Source: Ramlibacter cellulosilyticus
Lineage (GTDB): Bacteria; Pseudomonadota; Gammaproteobacteria; Burkholderiales; Burkholderiaceae_C
Assembly (NCBI RefSeq): GCF_014297465.1
Contig: NZ_JACORT010000004.1
Span: forward strand, 186,001 to 250,000
Direction of reading: 5' to 3'
Length of the DNA stretch: 64,000 nucleotides
The notes beneath the pieces were generated by a model that was not told where the DNA came from, ran no database searches, and saw nothing but the letters and a program-made list of their open reading frames with translations. Both the position numbers and the translations under genes were made by a program. Below, piece after piece: positions 49,127 through 62,294 of this stretch; positions within the stretch are counted from its first letter, which is position 1; each line of letters starts with the position of its first letter.

Positions 49127-49183
49127 GTTTCTTGTTCTCCGTGGCCCGAGCGCGGGCCTTCTCGTTGTGGGGGAAGACGCGCG

Positions 49184-51889
<2,706 letters not shown>

Positions 51890-51918
51890 GTTGTCTCCTT
51901 GGGGCGTTCGTGAATTTA

Positions 51919-51935
51919 GTACGGGCTCGCCGTAC
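51919..51935. promoter_or_regulatory. Inverted repeat GTACGG-N5-CCGTAC upstream of aceE
   Basis: Perfect 6-base arms around GCTCG lie 30 bases upstream of the aceE start, within the 182-base divergent region. This has the size and symmetry of a dimeric repressor site, though it does not match the PdhR box known from enterics. Function is inferred only from position. Confidence 0.35.
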
Positions 51936-51966
51936 GCGGGCGGAGTGTCGCACAAAGAATGGTCGA

Positions 51967-51995
51967 TTTCAAATCGTGCGCGCCCGTTTCATAAT
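51967..51995 (+). promoter_or_regulatory. Candidate promoter for the PAS sensor kinase gene
   Basis: TTTCAA (51967-51972) and CATAAT (51990-51995) are spaced by 17 bases, 77 bases before the kinase ATG. The -10 is 5/6, the -35 is weak. Confidence 0.4.
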
Positions 51996-52071
51996 GCGAA
52001 CTGGTGTCGGCGGCACCTTTGGCGCGGACGTTGCTCTCACGAAGGGGCCGCCCCTTAGACTTACGCTCCTC

Positions 52072-54609
52072 ATGCATGACTCTCCCCCGTCGGAGCTGCA
52101 CTCCGACGTCCCGATCCCGAACTGGTGGCGCCACTGGTGGCGGCGGCAGACGCCGACCCGCCAGGACCGCTACGCGATGCTCGCACCGCTGGCGGCGGTG
52201 CTGCTGTTCCTCGCCGCCATCGTGTCCGCGTTCTGGTACCTGCGGCTGGAGGAGATGGACCGCGAGCAGGAAGCGGTCAAGCGCGACGTCGAATACGCGC
52301 AGCAGCGCATGCGCCTGCGCCTGCTCGAGCGCCAGGAACAGCTGATGCGCATCGCGCGGGACATCTCCAACAAGGAGGTGGACGCCGAGGAATTCGTGGG
52401 CCGCGCCGAATCGATGATCGCGCAATACCCCGAGGTGCTGATGCTCACCTGGATCGACGAGCGCCGCCGCGTGACGGCGAGCTACGCCGCCCCCAGCCTC
52501 AGCACGCCGCAGGTCCGCACCAAGGGCGAGGTGCTGCGCCCGGGCGAGACGGAGACCATGTACAGCCTGGCGCGCGACCTGCAACAGCCGGTCTACTCGC
52601 AGCCCGTCGCCGGCCCCGACAGCGCCGGCCTGCTGCAGCTGCACGTGCCGCTCGCCGACCAGGGCAAGTTCGGCGGCGTGATCCTCGGCGAGTACTCGAT
52701 CGACGGCCTCCTGCGCTACGGCGTGCCCGCAGAGATCTCCGCCAAGTACGCCGTCGCGCTCCTCGATGGCAAGGGCCGCGTGCTCGCGGGCACCTCGGTG
52801 CCGCCGCGCAACCCGGCCACCCAGCTGCTGCCCTGGGCGGCCCAGCCGAACGAATACGAGGTGCCGGTCTCCCCCGTCGGCAACGGCCTGATCGTGCGGG
52901 CGCAGGCCTACCGCACCGGGCTCGGCGTGATCGGCAGCGGCCTCTTCTGGCTGGTGGGCGCGCTGTCCGCGATGACGGCCTGGATGCTGATCGCGAACTG
53001 GCGCCACACGCGCCGGCGCGTGAAGGTGCAGCAGGCGCTGATGGCCGAGACCAACTTCCGCCGGGCGATGGAGAACTCCATGCTGACCGGCATGCGGGCG
53101 CTCGACATGAACGGCCGCATCACCTACGTGAACGCCGCGTTCTGCCAGATGACCGGCTGGAGCGAGGCGGAGCTGGTGGGCCGCACGCCGCCCTTCCCCT
53201 ACTGGCCCGACGAAGACCGCGAGCTGCTCGCCGCCCGACTGGAGGACGAGCTCAATGGCCGCACCATCCAGGGCGGCTTCCAGGTCCGCGTGAAGCGCAA
53301 GGACGGCACGCTGTTCGACGCGCGCCTGTACGTGTCGCCGCTGGTCGATGCGCGCGGCCACCAGACCGGCTGGATGACGTCGATGACGGACATCACCGAG
53401 CCGACGCGCATCCGCGAGCAGCTGCAGGCCTCGCACGAACGCTTCACCACGGTGCTGGAGGCGCTGGATGCCTCGGTGTCCGTCGCGCCGCTGGGCAGCG
53501 AGGAACTGCTCTTCGCGAACAAGCTGTACCGCCTCTGGTTCGGCGGGCGCGCCGCCGGCCACCTGCAGATGGTGGTGCAGGCCGGCATGTCCGACGCACC
53601 GCACCCGAGCGACGAGCCGCTGGACGACGTCGACGCCTTCGTAGGCCTGCCGACCAACTCGCTCACCTCCGCCACTTCCGAGAACGCCGAGATCTTCGTC
53701 CCGGAACTCGGGAAGTGGCTCGAAGTGCGCTCGCGCTACCTGAACTGGGTGGACGGCCGCCTCGCGCAGATGGTGATCGCCACGGACATCACCTCGCGGC
53801 GCAACGCGGAGGAACAGGCGGCGCTGCAGGCCGAACGCGCGCAGTCCGCCAGCCGCCTGATCACGATGGGCGAGATGGCGTCCTCGGTGGCGCACGAACT
53901 GAACCAGCCGCTCACCGCCATCACCAACTACTGCAACGGCCTCGTCTCGCGCATCCGCAGCAAGCAGATCAGCGACGAGGACATGCTCGCCGCCCTGGAC
54001 AAGACCTCGCGCCAGGCGCAGCGCGCGGGCCAGATCATCCAGCGCATCCGCAGCTTCGTGAAGCGCAGCGAGCCGAACCGCACGCCCTCGGACGTGAGCG
54101 CGATCGTGAGCGAGGCGCTGGAACTCGCCGAGATCGAGCTGCGCCGCCGCAACGTGCGCATGTCCCATTATGTCGCCGCGCGCCTGCCGGAGCTGCTGGT
54201 GGACCCGATCCTGATCGAGCAGGTGCTGGTGAACCTCCTGCGCAATGCGGCCGAATCCGTGGAGAAGGCCGAGCGCCCGCCGGGCCGGCGCAGCGTGGAA
54301 CTGCGCGTCATCCCGAAGCAGGTGCACGAGCAGCCGGTCGTGGAATTCGCCGTCACCGATTCCGGCGAAGGCCTCGCGCCGGAAGTGATGGAGCGTTTGT
54401 ACGAAGCCTTCTTCTCCACCAAGCCCGAAGGCATGGGCATCGGCCTGAACCTGTGTCGCTCCATCGTGGAGTCGCACCAGGGAAGGATGCAGGCGGAGAA
54501 CATCTACAATGGCGCCGAAGTCGCGGGGTGCCGGTTCTCCTTCTGGATTCCGGTCTCCGGGTCTGGCAGTCCCACAATAGGTAAGGATGCGGGGGTGACG
54601 ACAGCATGA
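52072..54609 (+). CDS. Membrane PAS-domain sensor histidine kinase (FixL-like)
   Basis: The 845-residue protein has a first membrane segment (about 37-57), a periplasmic sensor region (about 60-280), a second membrane segment ([22 protein letters not shown], about 285-306), a PAS domain ([36 protein letters not shown]), a second PAS-like region, and a HisKA/HATPase_c core with H608 in [13 protein letters not shown] box [10 protein letters not shown] and G boxes [10 protein letters not shown] and [18 protein letters not shown]. The signal is not recognisable. ATG 52072 follows the candidate promoter. It overlaps the FixJ-like regulator by four bases (ATGA). Confidence 0.93.
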   Translation: MHDSPPSELHSDVPIPNWWRHWWRRQTPTRQDRYAMLAPLAAVLLFLAAIVSAFWYLRLEEMDREQEAVKRDVEYAQQRMRLRLLERQEQLMRIARDISNKEVDAEEFVGRAESMIAQYPEVLMLTWIDERRRVTASYAAPSLSTPQVRTKGEVLRPGETETMYSLARDLQQPVYSQPVAGPDSAGLLQLHVPLADQGKFGGVILGEYSIDGLLRYGVPAEISAKYAVALLDGKGRVLAGTSVPPRNPATQLLPWAAQPNEYEVPVSPVGNGLIVRAQAYRTGLGVIGSGLFWLVGALSAMTAWMLIANWRHTRRRVKVQQALMAETNFRRAMENSMLTGMRALDMNGRITYVNAAFCQMTGWSEAELVGRTPPFPYWPDEDRELLAARLEDELNGRTIQGGFQVRVKRKDGTLFDARLYVSPLVDARGHQTGWMTSMTDITEPTRIREQLQASHERFTTVLEALDASVSVAPLGSEELLFANKLYRLWFGGRAAGHLQMVVQAGMSDAPHPSDEPLDDVDAFVGLPTNSLTSATSENAEIFVPELGKWLEVRSRYLNWVDGRLAQMVIATDITSRRNAEEQAALQAERAQSASRLITMGEMASSVAHELNQPLTAITNYCNGLVSRIRSKQISDEDMLAALDKTSRQAQRAGQIIQRIRSFVKRSEPNRTPSDVSAIVSEALELAEIELRRRNVRMSHYVAARLPELLVDPILIEQVLVNLLRNAAESVEKAERPPGRRSVELRVIPKQVHEQPVVEFAVTDSGEGLAPEVMERLYEAFFSTKPEGMGIGLNLCRSIVESHQGRMQAENIYNGAEVAGCRFSFWIPVSGSGSPTIGKDAGVTTA

Positions 54610-55232
54610 GCCTGATTCCCAAGAAGGGCACCGTGTACGTGGTGGACGACGACGAAGCCGTCCGCGATTCCCTCCAATGGCTGCTCGAAGGCAAGGACTA
54701 CCGGGTCCGCTGCTTCGACTCCGCGGAATCCTTCCTGGCCCGCTACGACCCCCGCGAGGTCGCCTGCCTGATCGCCGACATCCGCATGGGCGGCATGACC
54801 GGCCTCGAGCTGCAGGACCGCCTGGTCGAACGCAAGTCCCCCCTGCCCGTCGTTTTCATCACCGGCCACGGCGACGTGCCGATGGCCGTGAACACGATGA
54901 AGAAGGGCGCGATGGACTTCATCCAGAAGCCTTTCAAGGAAGACGAGCTCGTGAGCCTCGTCGAGCGCATGCTGGAGCGGGCCAAGGACACCTTCGCCGA
55001 ATACCAGAGCGCCGCCAGCCGGGACGCCCTGCTCTCCAAGCTGACCTCGCGGGAGGCCCAGGTGCTGGAACGCATCGTGGCCGGCCGCCTGAACAAGCAG
55101 ATCGCCGACGACCTGGGCATCAGCATCAAGACGGTGGAGGCGCACCGCGCCAACATCATGGAAAAGCTGAACGCCAACACGGTGGCCGACCTGCTGAAGA
55201 TCGCGCTCGGACAAACGCCGCCGAAAGCCTGA
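54606..55232 (+). CDS. FixJ/TtrR-like LuxR response regulator
   Basis: The 208-residue protein has a receiver domain ([18 protein letters not shown]; acidic D14-D16; phospho-acceptor D58 in [43 protein letters not shown] with the conserved Lys) and a C-terminal LuxR helix-turn-helix ([43 protein letters not shown]). This is the FixJ subfamily. The start overlaps the kinase stop, so the two are a coupled two-component pair. Target genes are unknown; the divergent aceE promoter is an obvious candidate to test. Confidence 0.95.
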   Translation: MSLIPKKGTVYVVDDDEAVRDSLQWLLEGKDYRVRCFDSAESFLARYDPREVACLIADIRMGGMTGLELQDRLVERKSPLPVVFITGHGDVPMAVNTMKKGAMDFIQKPFKEDELVSLVERMLERAKDTFAEYQSAASRDALLSKLTSREAQVLERIVAGRLNKQIADDLGISIKTVEAHRANIMEKLNANTVADLLKIALGQTPPKA

Positions 55233-55241
55233 ACTCGAAAA

Positions 55242-55346
55242 CCTCTGAACGCAGAGGTCGCAAAGGTTGCGCAGAGGTCGCAGAGAACATCCACCAAGGG
55301 TTTTCTCTGCGACCTCTGCGCTTCCTCTGCGACCTCTGCGTTCCAA
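55242..55346. repeat. Tandem and inverted repeat, CGCAGAGGTCGCAGAG family (copy 2)
   Basis: AACGCAGAGGTCGCAAAGGT and TGCGCAGAGGTCGCAGAGAA, a centre of about 20 bases, then TCTCTGCGACCTCTGCGCTT and CCTCTGCGACCTCTGCGTTC. Same units as the 27655-27750 copy. It lies between the FixJ-like gene and folD. Confidence 0.85.
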
Positions 55347-55360
55347 AACCTCGTGAACCC

Positions 55361-56212
55361 ATGACCGCCCAGATCATCGACGGCAACGCGCTGGCCAGGA
55401 AAGTGCGCGAAGAAGTCGCCGGCCGCACGCAGGCGCTGAAGGCGAAAGGCGTCCAGCCGCACCTCGCCATCCTCCTCGTGGGCGAAGACCCCGCCAGCCA
55501 GGTGTACGTGAAGCACAAGGTCGCCGACAGCGAGCAGACCGGCCTGAAGGCCACGCTGGAGCGCCATCCCGCGACGATGTCCGAGGCCGACCTGCTCGCC
55601 CGCGTGAAGGCGCTGAACGAAGACCCGTCGGTGCACGGCATCCTCGTGCAGCTGCCCCTGCCGAAGCACATGGACAGCCACCGCGTGATCGAGACCATCT
55701 CGCCCGCCAAGGACGTCGACGGCTTCCACGTGGCGAGCGCCGGCGCGCTGATGGTGGGGCAGCCGGGTTTCTGGCCTTGCACGCCCTACGGCTGCCTGAA
55801 GATGCTCGATTCCATCGGCTACGACCTGAAGGGCAAGCACGCCGTGGTCATCGGCCGCAGCAACATCGTCGGCAAGCCCATGGCCATGATGCTGCTCGGG
55901 CGCGATGCGACCGTCACCATCTGCCACAGCCGTACGAAGGACCTCGCCGCCTTCACCCGCCAGGCCGACGTCGTGGTCGCCGCCGTCGGCAAGCGCGACG
56001 TGCTGACCCGCGACATGGTCAAGCCTGGCGCGGTGGTGATCGACGTCGGCATGAACCGCAACGACGAAGGCAAGCTCTGCGGCGACGTCGACTTCGCCGG
56101 CGTGCAGCAAGTCGCGGGCTGGATCACGCCGGTGCCGGGCGGCGTCGGCCCCATGACGCGGGCGATGCTGCTGGCGAACACGATCGAGGCGGCGGAGCGG
56201 GCCGCCGGCTAG
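55361..56212 (+). CDS. folD: Bifunctional methylene-THF dehydrogenase / methenyl-THF cyclohydrolase
   Basis: FolD converts 5,10-methylene-THF to 10-formyl-THF in one-carbon metabolism. The 283-residue protein has [14 protein letters not shown] (catalytic Lys about 56), [23 protein letters not shown], the NADP motif [18 protein letters not shown] (about 162-179) and [10 protein letters not shown]. Length and motifs are normal. It starts 14 bases after the repeat; no strong ribosome site is visible. Confidence 0.97.
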   Translation: MTAQIIDGNALARKVREEVAGRTQALKAKGVQPHLAILLVGEDPASQVYVKHKVADSEQTGLKATLERHPATMSEADLLARVKALNEDPSVHGILVQLPLPKHMDSHRVIETISPAKDVDGFHVASAGALMVGQPGFWPCTPYGCLKMLDSIGYDLKGKHAVVIGRSNIVGKPMAMMLLGRDATVTICHSRTKDLAAFTRQADVVVAAVGKRDVLTRDMVKPGAVVIDVGMNRNDEGKLCGDVDFAGVQQVAGWITPVPGGVGPMTRAMLLANTIEAAERAAG

Positions 56213-56433
56213 CGCGGGGCGGCGAGCGGCCAGAAGGTCCAGCCCTCGCCCTCGAATTCGTCCTCGTCCAGCTCCAGCGGCCAGGCGCTGCCGGGCTCTT
56301 CCGCGGGCGGCCCCGGCTCTGCCTTGGGGCGGGCGGGCGCCGGGGCGGCGACCTCCGGGCGCGCGACTTCCGTGGACGGCACGCCGGAGCTCGCGAGCAC
56401 CGCGGCCCAGGCCAGTTTCTGCATCACGTTCAT
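56209..56433 (-). CDS. Small Pro/Glu-rich protein, probably exported
   Basis: A 74-residue protein from ATG 56433: [20 protein letters not shown], then a Pro/Ala-rich stretch and an acidic end ([22 protein letters not shown]). The first 20 residues resemble a signal peptide without a classical cleavage site. It overlaps the folD stop by four bases on the opposite strand. The frame is open further upstream, but that part lies in the prlC leader. No family recognised; it could be a false gene. Confidence 0.45.
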   Translation of the reverse strand: MNVMQKLAWAAVLASSGVPSTEVARPEVAAPAPARPKAEPGPPAEEPGSAWPLELDEDEFEGEGWTFWPLAAPR

Positions 56434-56582
56434 CGCGGTCCCCCGGAAGCTTTCGACTTGCCTCCAAGGTAAGCCCCGGCGCATGAACCCCTCCTGAACG
56501 GCCGCGCGCTTATCGCCGCCATCGGGATTCGCAATCCCGCCCACCCCTTGATGGGGCGCGTGCTGCCGCAAAATGGGTCCTT

Positions 56583-58604
56583 ATGAGCAACCCCCTCCTC
56601 GATTTCAAGGACCTTCCCCTGTTCGACCAGGTGCGGCCGGAGCACGTCGCCCCCGCGATGGACGAACTGCTGGGCCAGGCCGACCAGGCCCTGGCCGCCG
56701 TCACCGCGCCCGACTTCCCGGCCGACTGGAACGCGATCGCCAAGGTGCTGGACGTCGCCACCGAGCGCCTCGGGCGGGCCTGGGGCATGGTGGGACACCT
56801 GAACGCGGTGGCGGACACCCCCGAGCTGCGGGCCGCGTACAACGAGGCCCTGCCGCGCGTCACCGAGTTCTGGACCCGCCTCGGCGCCGACGAGAAGCTC
56901 TACGCCAAGTACAAGGCCATCGCCCCGGCGAAGCTCACGCCCGAACAGCGCCAGGCGCACAAGAACGCGCTGCGCAACTTCACGCTGTCCGGCGCGGAAC
57001 TGACGGGCGCCGCCAAGGAGCGCTTCGCGCAGATCCAGGAGCGGCAGGCGGAGCTGAGCCAGAAGTTCAGCGAGAACGCGCTCGATGCCACCGATGCCTT
57101 CGCCTACTACGCCGCCCCGGAAGAACTCGATGGCGTCCCGCCCGACGTGGTGCAGGCCGCGCGCGCGGCCGCCGAAGCGGAAGGCAAGCCGGGCTACAAG
57201 CTCACGCTGAAGATGCCCAGCTACCTGCCGGTCATGCAGTTCGGCCACAACCGCACGCTGCGCGAGCGGCTGTACCGCGCCTACGTCACCCGCGCCAGCG
57301 ACCAGGGCGACCCGCAATTCGACAACAGCGCGCTGGTCCGCGAGATCCTCGCCCTGCGCCAGGAGGAAGCCAGGCTCCTCGGCTACCGCAACTTCGCGGA
57401 AGTGTCCGTCGTGCCCAAGATGGCGGATTCGCCCGAGCAGGTGGTCCGCTTCCTGCGGGACCTCGCCAACCGCGCCCGTCCCTACGCGCTGAAGGACGTC
57501 GAGGACATGCGCAGGTTCGCGGCCGACCAGCTGGGCATCGCGGACCCGCAGGCCTGGGACTGGTCGTACATCGCCGAGAAGCTGAAGGAGGAGCGCTATT
57601 CCTTCAGCGAGCAGGAGGTCAAGCAGTACTTCACGGCGCCCAAGGTGCTCGCCGGCCTGTTCAAGATCGTCGAGACGCTGTTCGAGGTGGAGATCCGCAA
57701 GGACTACGCGCCCGCGTGGAACCCCGGCGTGGAGTTCTACCGCATCGAGCGCGGCGGCGAGCTGGTGGGCCAGTTCTACCTGGATCCTTCGGCGCGCACC
57801 GGCAAGCGCGGTGGCGCCTGGATGGACGACGTGCGCGCCCGCTGGCTGCGCCCCGACGACGGCCGCCTGCAGACGCCGATCGCGCACCTCGTGTGCAACT
57901 TCGCCGAAGGCGTGGACGGCAAGCCCGCCCTGCTCACGCACGACGACGTCATCACCCTCTTCCACGAGTCCGGGCACGGCCTGCACCACATGCTCACGCG
58001 CGTGAACGAGCGCGACGTGTCGGGCATCAGCGGGGTCGAGTGGGACGCCGTGGAGCTCCCCAGCCAGTTCATGGAGAACTTCTGCTGGGAATGGGGCGTG
58101 CTGAAGCACATGACCGCCCACGTGGAGACGGGCGAGCCCCTGCCGCGCGAGCTGTTCGACAAGATGATCGCGGCGAAGAATTTCCAGAGCGGGCTGGCGA
58201 CGCTGCGCCAGATCGAGTTCGCCCTGTTCGACATGCTGTTGCATTCTGAACACGATCCGGCCGCGGATTTCATGCCTCTTTTGCAACAAGTCCGCAACGA
58301 GGTCTCGGTGCTGCAGCCGCCGCCGTTCAACCGCATGGCGCACACGTTCAGCCACATCTTCGCGGGCGGCTACGCGGCGGGCTACTACAGCTACAAGTGG
58401 GCCGAGGTGCTCAGTGCCGACGCGTACGCCGCCTTCGAGGAGACGGCGGGCGACGACGGCATGCCCAGCGTCCAGACGGGGCGCAAGTACCGGCAGGCGA
58501 TCCTGGAAGCGGGGGGCAGCCGGCCGGCGATGGACTCCTTCAAGGCCTTCCGCGGCCGGGAGCCCACCCTCGACGCCTTGTTGCGCCACCAGGGAATGGC
58601 CTGA
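56583..58604 (+). CDS. prlC: Oligopeptidase A (M3 zinc peptidase)
   Basis: A cytosolic thimet-like oligopeptidase that degrades short peptides and cleaved signal peptides. The 673-residue protein has the zinc motif HESGH in TLFHESGHGLHHML (about 460) and the downstream glutamate in SGVEWDAVELPSQFMENF (about 490), plus the C-terminal FNRMAHTFSHIFAGGYAAGYYSYKW block. All are typical of PrlC. The start is ATG 56583 with a weak ribosome site. Confidence 0.95.
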   Translation: MSNPLLDFKDLPLFDQVRPEHVAPAMDELLGQADQALAAVTAPDFPADWNAIAKVLDVATERLGRAWGMVGHLNAVADTPELRAAYNEALPRVTEFWTRLGADEKLYAKYKAIAPAKLTPEQRQAHKNALRNFTLSGAELTGAAKERFAQIQERQAELSQKFSENALDATDAFAYYAAPEELDGVPPDVVQAARAAAEAEGKPGYKLTLKMPSYLPVMQFGHNRTLRERLYRAYVTRASDQGDPQFDNSALVREILALRQEEARLLGYRNFAEVSVVPKMADSPEQVVRFLRDLANRARPYALKDVEDMRRFAADQLGIADPQAWDWSYIAEKLKEERYSFSEQEVKQYFTAPKVLAGLFKIVETLFEVEIRKDYAPAWNPGVEFYRIERGGELVGQFYLDPSARTGKRGGAWMDDVRARWLRPDDGRLQTPIAHLVCNFAEGVDGKPALLTHDDVITLFHESGHGLHHMLTRVNERDVSGISGVEWDAVELPSQFMENFCWEWGVLKHMTAHVETGEPLPRELFDKMIAAKNFQSGLATLRQIEFALFDMLLHSEHDPAADFMPLLQQVRNEVSVLQPPPFNRMAHTFSHIFAGGYAAGYYSYKWAEVLSADAYAAFEETAGDDGMPSVQTGRKYRQAILEAGGSRPAMDSFKAFRGREPTLDALLRHQGMA

Positions 58605-58639
58605 GAGAATCCCCCAAACACCAGATTGGGGGAACACCG

Positions 58640-59281
58640 ATGCCGACTTTCCGCACCGCGGCCCTTGCCGCGCTCTACGCCGCCACCGCCCTCGCCGCGG
58701 CCACGGCCCAGGCGCAGGTCTATCGCTCCGTCGGGCCCGACGGGAAGGTGACGTTCACGGACCGCCCGCCGGTCGACGGCAAGGCCACCCCCGCGGCGAC
58801 GCTCCCCCTCGGGGGCGGCGCCGCCGCGAACCTCCCGGCCGAAGTGCGCCGGGCCGCGGGCCAGTACCCCGTGACCCTGTATTCCAGCAGCGACTGCGGC
58901 CCGTGCGACCAGGCGCGCGCCATGCTGCAGCGGCGCGGCATCCCGTTCTCGGAAAAGACCATCAACACCCCGCAGGACGCCGCCGCGCTGCAGCGGGTGT
59001 CGGGCGGCAACAGCCTGCCTTTCGCCACGATCGGTGGCCAGCACCTGAACGGCTTCGCCGAAGGCGAGTGGTCGCAGTTCCTCGACGCCGCGGGCTATCC
59101 CAAGACCTCGCAGCTGCCGGCCAGCTACCGCAACCCGCCGGCCACGCCGCTGGTCGCGGTGCAGCTCCCGCCCCCGCAGGCCCCCGCTGCGCCGCAGGGA
59201 GGCTCCGCGCAGGCCGCCCCGGCACCGGCACCCGCCCCGGCGGAGTCGACCGGCTCGAACCCCGCCGGCATCCGCTTCTAG
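58640..59281 (+). CDS. Secreted DUF4124 - glutaredoxin-like protein
   Basis: The 213-residue product has a signal peptide ([18 protein letters not shown], cut near residue 26), a DUF4124 segment ([20 protein letters not shown]), and a glutaredoxin-like domain with a CGPC redox pair ([23 protein letters not shown]) and [15 protein letters not shown], followed by a Pro/Ala/Gln-rich tail. The role is probably disulphide handling in the periplasm, inferred from domains. An upstream GGGGGA is a fair ribosome site. It follows prlC by 35 bases and converges on rpiA, overlapping its stop by four bases. Confidence 0.85.
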   Translation: MPTFRTAALAALYAATALAAATAQAQVYRSVGPDGKVTFTDRPPVDGKATPAATLPLGGGAAANLPAEVRRAAGQYPVTLYSSSDCGPCDQARAMLQRRGIPFSEKTINTPQDAAALQRVSGGNSLPFATIGGQHLNGFAEGEWSQFLDAAGYPKTSQLPASYRNPPATPLVAVQLPPPQAPAAPQGGSAQAAPAPAPAPAESTGSNPAGIRF

Positions 59282-59949
59282 AAGTCCAGCGTCTCCACGC
59301 CGCGGCTCGTGCCCAGCAGGCACACCGCGGCTTTTTGCTGCGCGAACACGCCCACGTCCACCACGCCGGGCCACGCCTTCACGTCGCGCTCGAAGGCGAG
59401 CGGCTCGCGGATCTGCAACCCCGTGACGTCCAGGATGTGCTGCCCGTTGTCGGTCACCAGCGGCTGGCCGTCCTTCAGGCGCACCTTCGCGACACCCCCC
59501 ATCGCCTGGAACTGCCGCACGATGCGCTGCGTCGCCATGGGCACCACTTCCACCGGCAGCGGGAAACGCCCGAGCACCTCCACGCGCTTGGATTCGTCGG
59601 CGATGCACACGAAGCGGCGTGACTGCGCCGCGACGATCTTCTCGCGCGTGAGGGCCGCGCCGCCGCCCTTGACCATGTAGCCGCGGCCGTCGATCTCGTC
59701 GGCCCCGTCGATGTAGACCGCGAGTTCCCCGACCTCGTTGGCGTCGAACACGCGGATGCCCAGCGCGCGCAGCCGCTCGGTGGAAGCGTTGGAGCTCGAG
59801 ACGGCGCCCGGCACCCGGTCCTTCATCGTCGCCAGCGCATCGATGAACTTGTTGACGGTGGAACCCGTCCCCACGCCCACCACTTCGCCGGGCACGACGT
59901 ACTTCAACGCCGCCTGGCCCACCAATGCCTTGAGTTCATCCTGCGTCAC
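59278..59949 (-). CDS. rpiA: Ribose-5-phosphate isomerase A
   Basis: Interconverts ribose 5-phosphate and ribulose 5-phosphate. The 223-residue protein has [15 protein letters not shown] (about 25-39), [29 protein letters not shown] (catalytic Asp and Glu in DGADEID) and the [11 protein letters not shown] block. The start is GTG 59949. It diverges from pyrD with only 40 bases between the start codons, so both promoters are compact. Confidence 0.96.
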   Translation of the reverse strand: MTQDELKALVGQAALKYVVPGEVVGVGTGSTVNKFIDALATMKDRVPGAVSSSNASTERLRALGIRVFDANEVGELAVYIDGADEIDGRGYMVKGGGAALTREKIVAAQSRRFVCIADESKRVEVLGRFPLPVEVVPMATQRIVRQFQAMGGVAKVRLKDGQPLVTDNGQHILDVTGLQIREPLAFERDVKAWPGVVDVGVFAQQKAAVCLLGTSRGVETLDF

Positions 59950-59989
59950 GCGACAATCCCCGGTTTTGACCTGAAGCCGGAATTATCGG

Positions 59990-61033
59990 ATGCCGCTCCT
60001 GCCCTACCCGCTCGCCCGCCCCTTCCTTTTCGGCATGGACCCGGAAACCGCCCACGAGCTGACGCTGGGCACGCTCGCGCGCGCGCAGGGCACGCCGCTG
60101 CGCTGGGCCTGGTGCAACGGCTTCGTGCCCGACCCCATCGAGCTCGCCGGGCTGCGCTTTCCCAACCGCATCGGCCTCGCCGCGGGGCTGGACAAGAACG
60201 CCCGCTGCATCGACGCGCTCGGCGGCATGGGCTTCGGCTTCGTCGAGGTGGGCACGGTCACGCCGCGCGCCCAGCCGGGCAACCCGCGGCCGCGCATGTT
60301 CCGCCTGCCCGAAGCCAATGCCCTCATCAATCGCCTGGGCTTCAACAACGAAGGGCTGGACGCCTTCATCGCCAACGTGCAGCGTTCGCGCTTCCGGCAG
60401 CAGGGCCGGCTGCTGGGCCTCAACATCGGCAAGAACGCGGCCACGCCGATCGAGCACGCGACGGACGACTACCTCGCCTGCCTCGCGGGCGTGTACCCGC
60501 ACGCCGACTACGTGACGGTGAACATCTCCAGCCCCAACACCAAGAACCTGCGCGCGCTGCAGAGCGACGAAGCGCTGGACGCGCTGCTCGGCGCGATCGC
60601 GGCGCGCCGGGGCGAGCTCGCGGGACAGCATGGCCGCCGCGTGCCGATCTTCGTGAAGATCGCGCCCGACCTCGATGCGGCCCAGGTCGACGTGATCGCC
60701 GCCACCCTGCGCCGCCACGGCATGGACGGCGTGATCGCCACCAACACCACGGTGGCGCGCGACAAGGTGGCGGGCCTGGCGCATGCGGAGGAAGCAGGCG
60801 GCCTGAGCGGCGGGCCGCTTCTGGAAGCGAGCAACCGGGTGATCGCGCAGCTGCGCGCGGCGCTGGGCGCCGGGTTCCCCATCATCGGCGTCGGCGGGGT
60901 GTTGAGTGCGCAGGATGCGCTCTCGAAGCTGCAGGCGGGGGCGGACGTGGTGCAGATCTACACGGGGCTGATCTATCGCGGGCCGGCGCTGGTCGACGAG
61001 ATCGCGCGCGCGTTCAAGGCGCAGCGGGCGTGA
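59990..61033 (+). CDS. pyrD: Dihydroorotate dehydrogenase (quinone, class 2)
   Basis: Membrane-associated flavoprotein of pyrimidine synthesis that passes electrons to the quinone pool. The 347-residue protein has the N-terminal quinone-tunnel helix ([20 protein letters not shown]), [38 protein letters not shown], the catalytic Ser region [13 protein letters not shown] and FMN-binding [25 protein letters not shown]. Normal length. It is followed by a repeat and a converging FAD oxidoreductase gene. Confidence 0.97.
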   Translation: MPLLPYPLARPFLFGMDPETAHELTLGTLARAQGTPLRWAWCNGFVPDPIELAGLRFPNRIGLAAGLDKNARCIDALGGMGFGFVEVGTVTPRAQPGNPRPRMFRLPEANALINRLGFNNEGLDAFIANVQRSRFRQQGRLLGLNIGKNAATPIEHATDDYLACLAGVYPHADYVTVNISSPNTKNLRALQSDEALDALLGAIAARRGELAGQHGRRVPIFVKIAPDLDAAQVDVIAATLRRHGMDGVIATNTTVARDKVAGLAHAEEAGGLSGGPLLEASNRVIAQLRAALGAGFPIIGVGGVLSAQDALSKLQAGADVVQIYTGLIYRGPALVDEIARAFKAQRA

Positions 61034-61043
61034 GCGCCGCTCG

Positions 61044-61193
61044 GTGGGGTTCGCTGTCGCTCACCTTCCGCGGCGTTCGCCGCGCCACCCTACAGGGCCC
61101 AGCGGCCCGTCGCAATTCCAACGCGAAGCGCGCCAGCGCTCGTAGGGTGGCGGCGCGCCAGCGCCGGCAGGTGAGCGCAGCGAACCCCACCGA
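61044..61193. repeat. Inverted repeat, GGTGGGGTTCGCTGACGCTC family (copy 2)
   Basis: GGTGGGGTTCGCTGTCGCTC then ACCTTCCGCGGCGTTCGCCG and CGCCACCCTAC; the inverse arm starts GTAGGGTGGCGGCGCGCCAG and ends GGTGAGCGCAGCGAACCCCA. It again fills the gap between converging genes (pyrD and the FAD oxidoreductase). Related to 22606-22727. Confidence 0.85.
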
Positions 61194-62294
61194 TCAAAGC
61201 ATCTCCAAGACCTCTTCCGCGATCGCCAGCGCACTCGTCAACCCCGGCGACTCGATCCCGAAAAGGTTCACCAGCCCCGGCACGCCGTGCAGCGCGGGCC
61301 CATCGATGCGGAAGTCCGGCGCCTTCTCGTGCGGGCCGTGGATCTTGGGGCGCACGCCGCTGTAGCTGGGCGCCAGCGCGCCATCGGGCAGGCCGGGCCA
61401 GTAGCGCCGCACCTCCGCGTAGAAGCCTTCGGCCCGCGCGGGGTCGACCCGGTAGTCGATCGCCTCCGGCGTCGCGACGTCCAGCCACTCGATGTCGGGC
61501 CCGAACTTCGCCTGCCCGCCGAGGTCCAGCGTCAGGTGCGTCCCGAGGTGCGCATCCGCCGGCGCGGGGTAGATCAGGTGCGTGAAAGGAGCGCGCCCGC
61601 CCAGGGCGTAGTAGTTGCCCTTGGCGAACCATTCGCGCGGCACGAAGCGCGCATCCAGGCCTTCGAAGCGACGCGCCAGCCCGCAGGCATGGAGCGACGC
61701 GGAATTCACCAGCACGTCGCAGGCGAGCTCGCTGCCGTCGGCGAAGCGCAGCACGTGCGGCGCACCGAGCGTGGCGGACTCCACCTGCGTCGCGAGCGCC
61801 ACCATGCCGCCCGCGCGCTCCAGGTCGCCCTGCAAGGCCAGCATGAAGCCGTGGCTGTCGACGATGCCGGTGCTCGGCGAATGCAGCGCCGCGATGCAGC
61901 GCAAGGCAGGCTCCAGCGCCCGCGCCTGCGCGCCTTCGAGGAACTCCACCGGGACGCCATTCGCAAGCGCGCGATCCTGCAGGACCCGCAGCGCCCGCAC
62001 CTCGTCCTCGTCGTTCGCCACCGTGAGCTTGCCGCAGCGGCGGTGCTCCACGCCGTGCGAGGCGCACAGCGCGTACAGCAGTTCCTTGCCGCGCACGCAC
62101 AACCGGGCCTTCAGCGAGCCTGGTGCGTAGTAGAGGCCGGCGTGGATCACCTCGCTGTTGCGCGAGCTGACGCCCTGCCCGATCCCGGGCTGCGCCTCCA
62201 CGACGATGGTCTCGCGCCCGGCTTGCGCGAGCGCGCGCGCCACCGCCAGGCCCACGGCCCCGGCGCCGATCACGACCGCCGCGACGCGGTCCAT
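61194..62294 (-). CDS. FAD-dependent oxidoreductase (LhgO/DAO-like)
   Basis: The 366-residue protein starts [26 protein letters not shown] (Rossmann FAD loop) and has [54 protein letters not shown] and a C-terminal [30 protein letters not shown]. This fits the D-amino-acid-oxidase/L-2-hydroxyglutarate oxidase (LhgO, YgaF) group. The substrate is unconfirmed. Its ATG overlaps the stop of the upstream N-formylglutamate amidohydrolase (ATGA), suggesting a shared glutamate or hydroxyglutarate theme. Confidence 0.88.
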   Translation of the reverse strand: MDRVAAVVIGAGAVGLAVARALAQAGRETIVVEAQPGIGQGVSSRNSEVIHAGLYYAPGSLKARLCVRGKELLYALCASHGVEHRRCGKLTVANDEDEVRALRVLQDRALANGVPVEFLEGAQARALEPALRCIAALHSPSTGIVDSHGFMLALQGDLERAGGMVALATQVESATLGAPHVLRFADGSELACDVLVNSASLHACGLARRFEGLDARFVPREWFAKGNYYALGGRAPFTHLIYPAPADAHLGTHLTLDLGGQAKFGPDIEWLDVATPEAIDYRVDPARAEGFYAEVRRYWPGLPDGALAPSYSGVRPKIHGPHEKAPDFRIDGPALHGVPGLVNLFGIESPGLTSALAIAEEVLEML

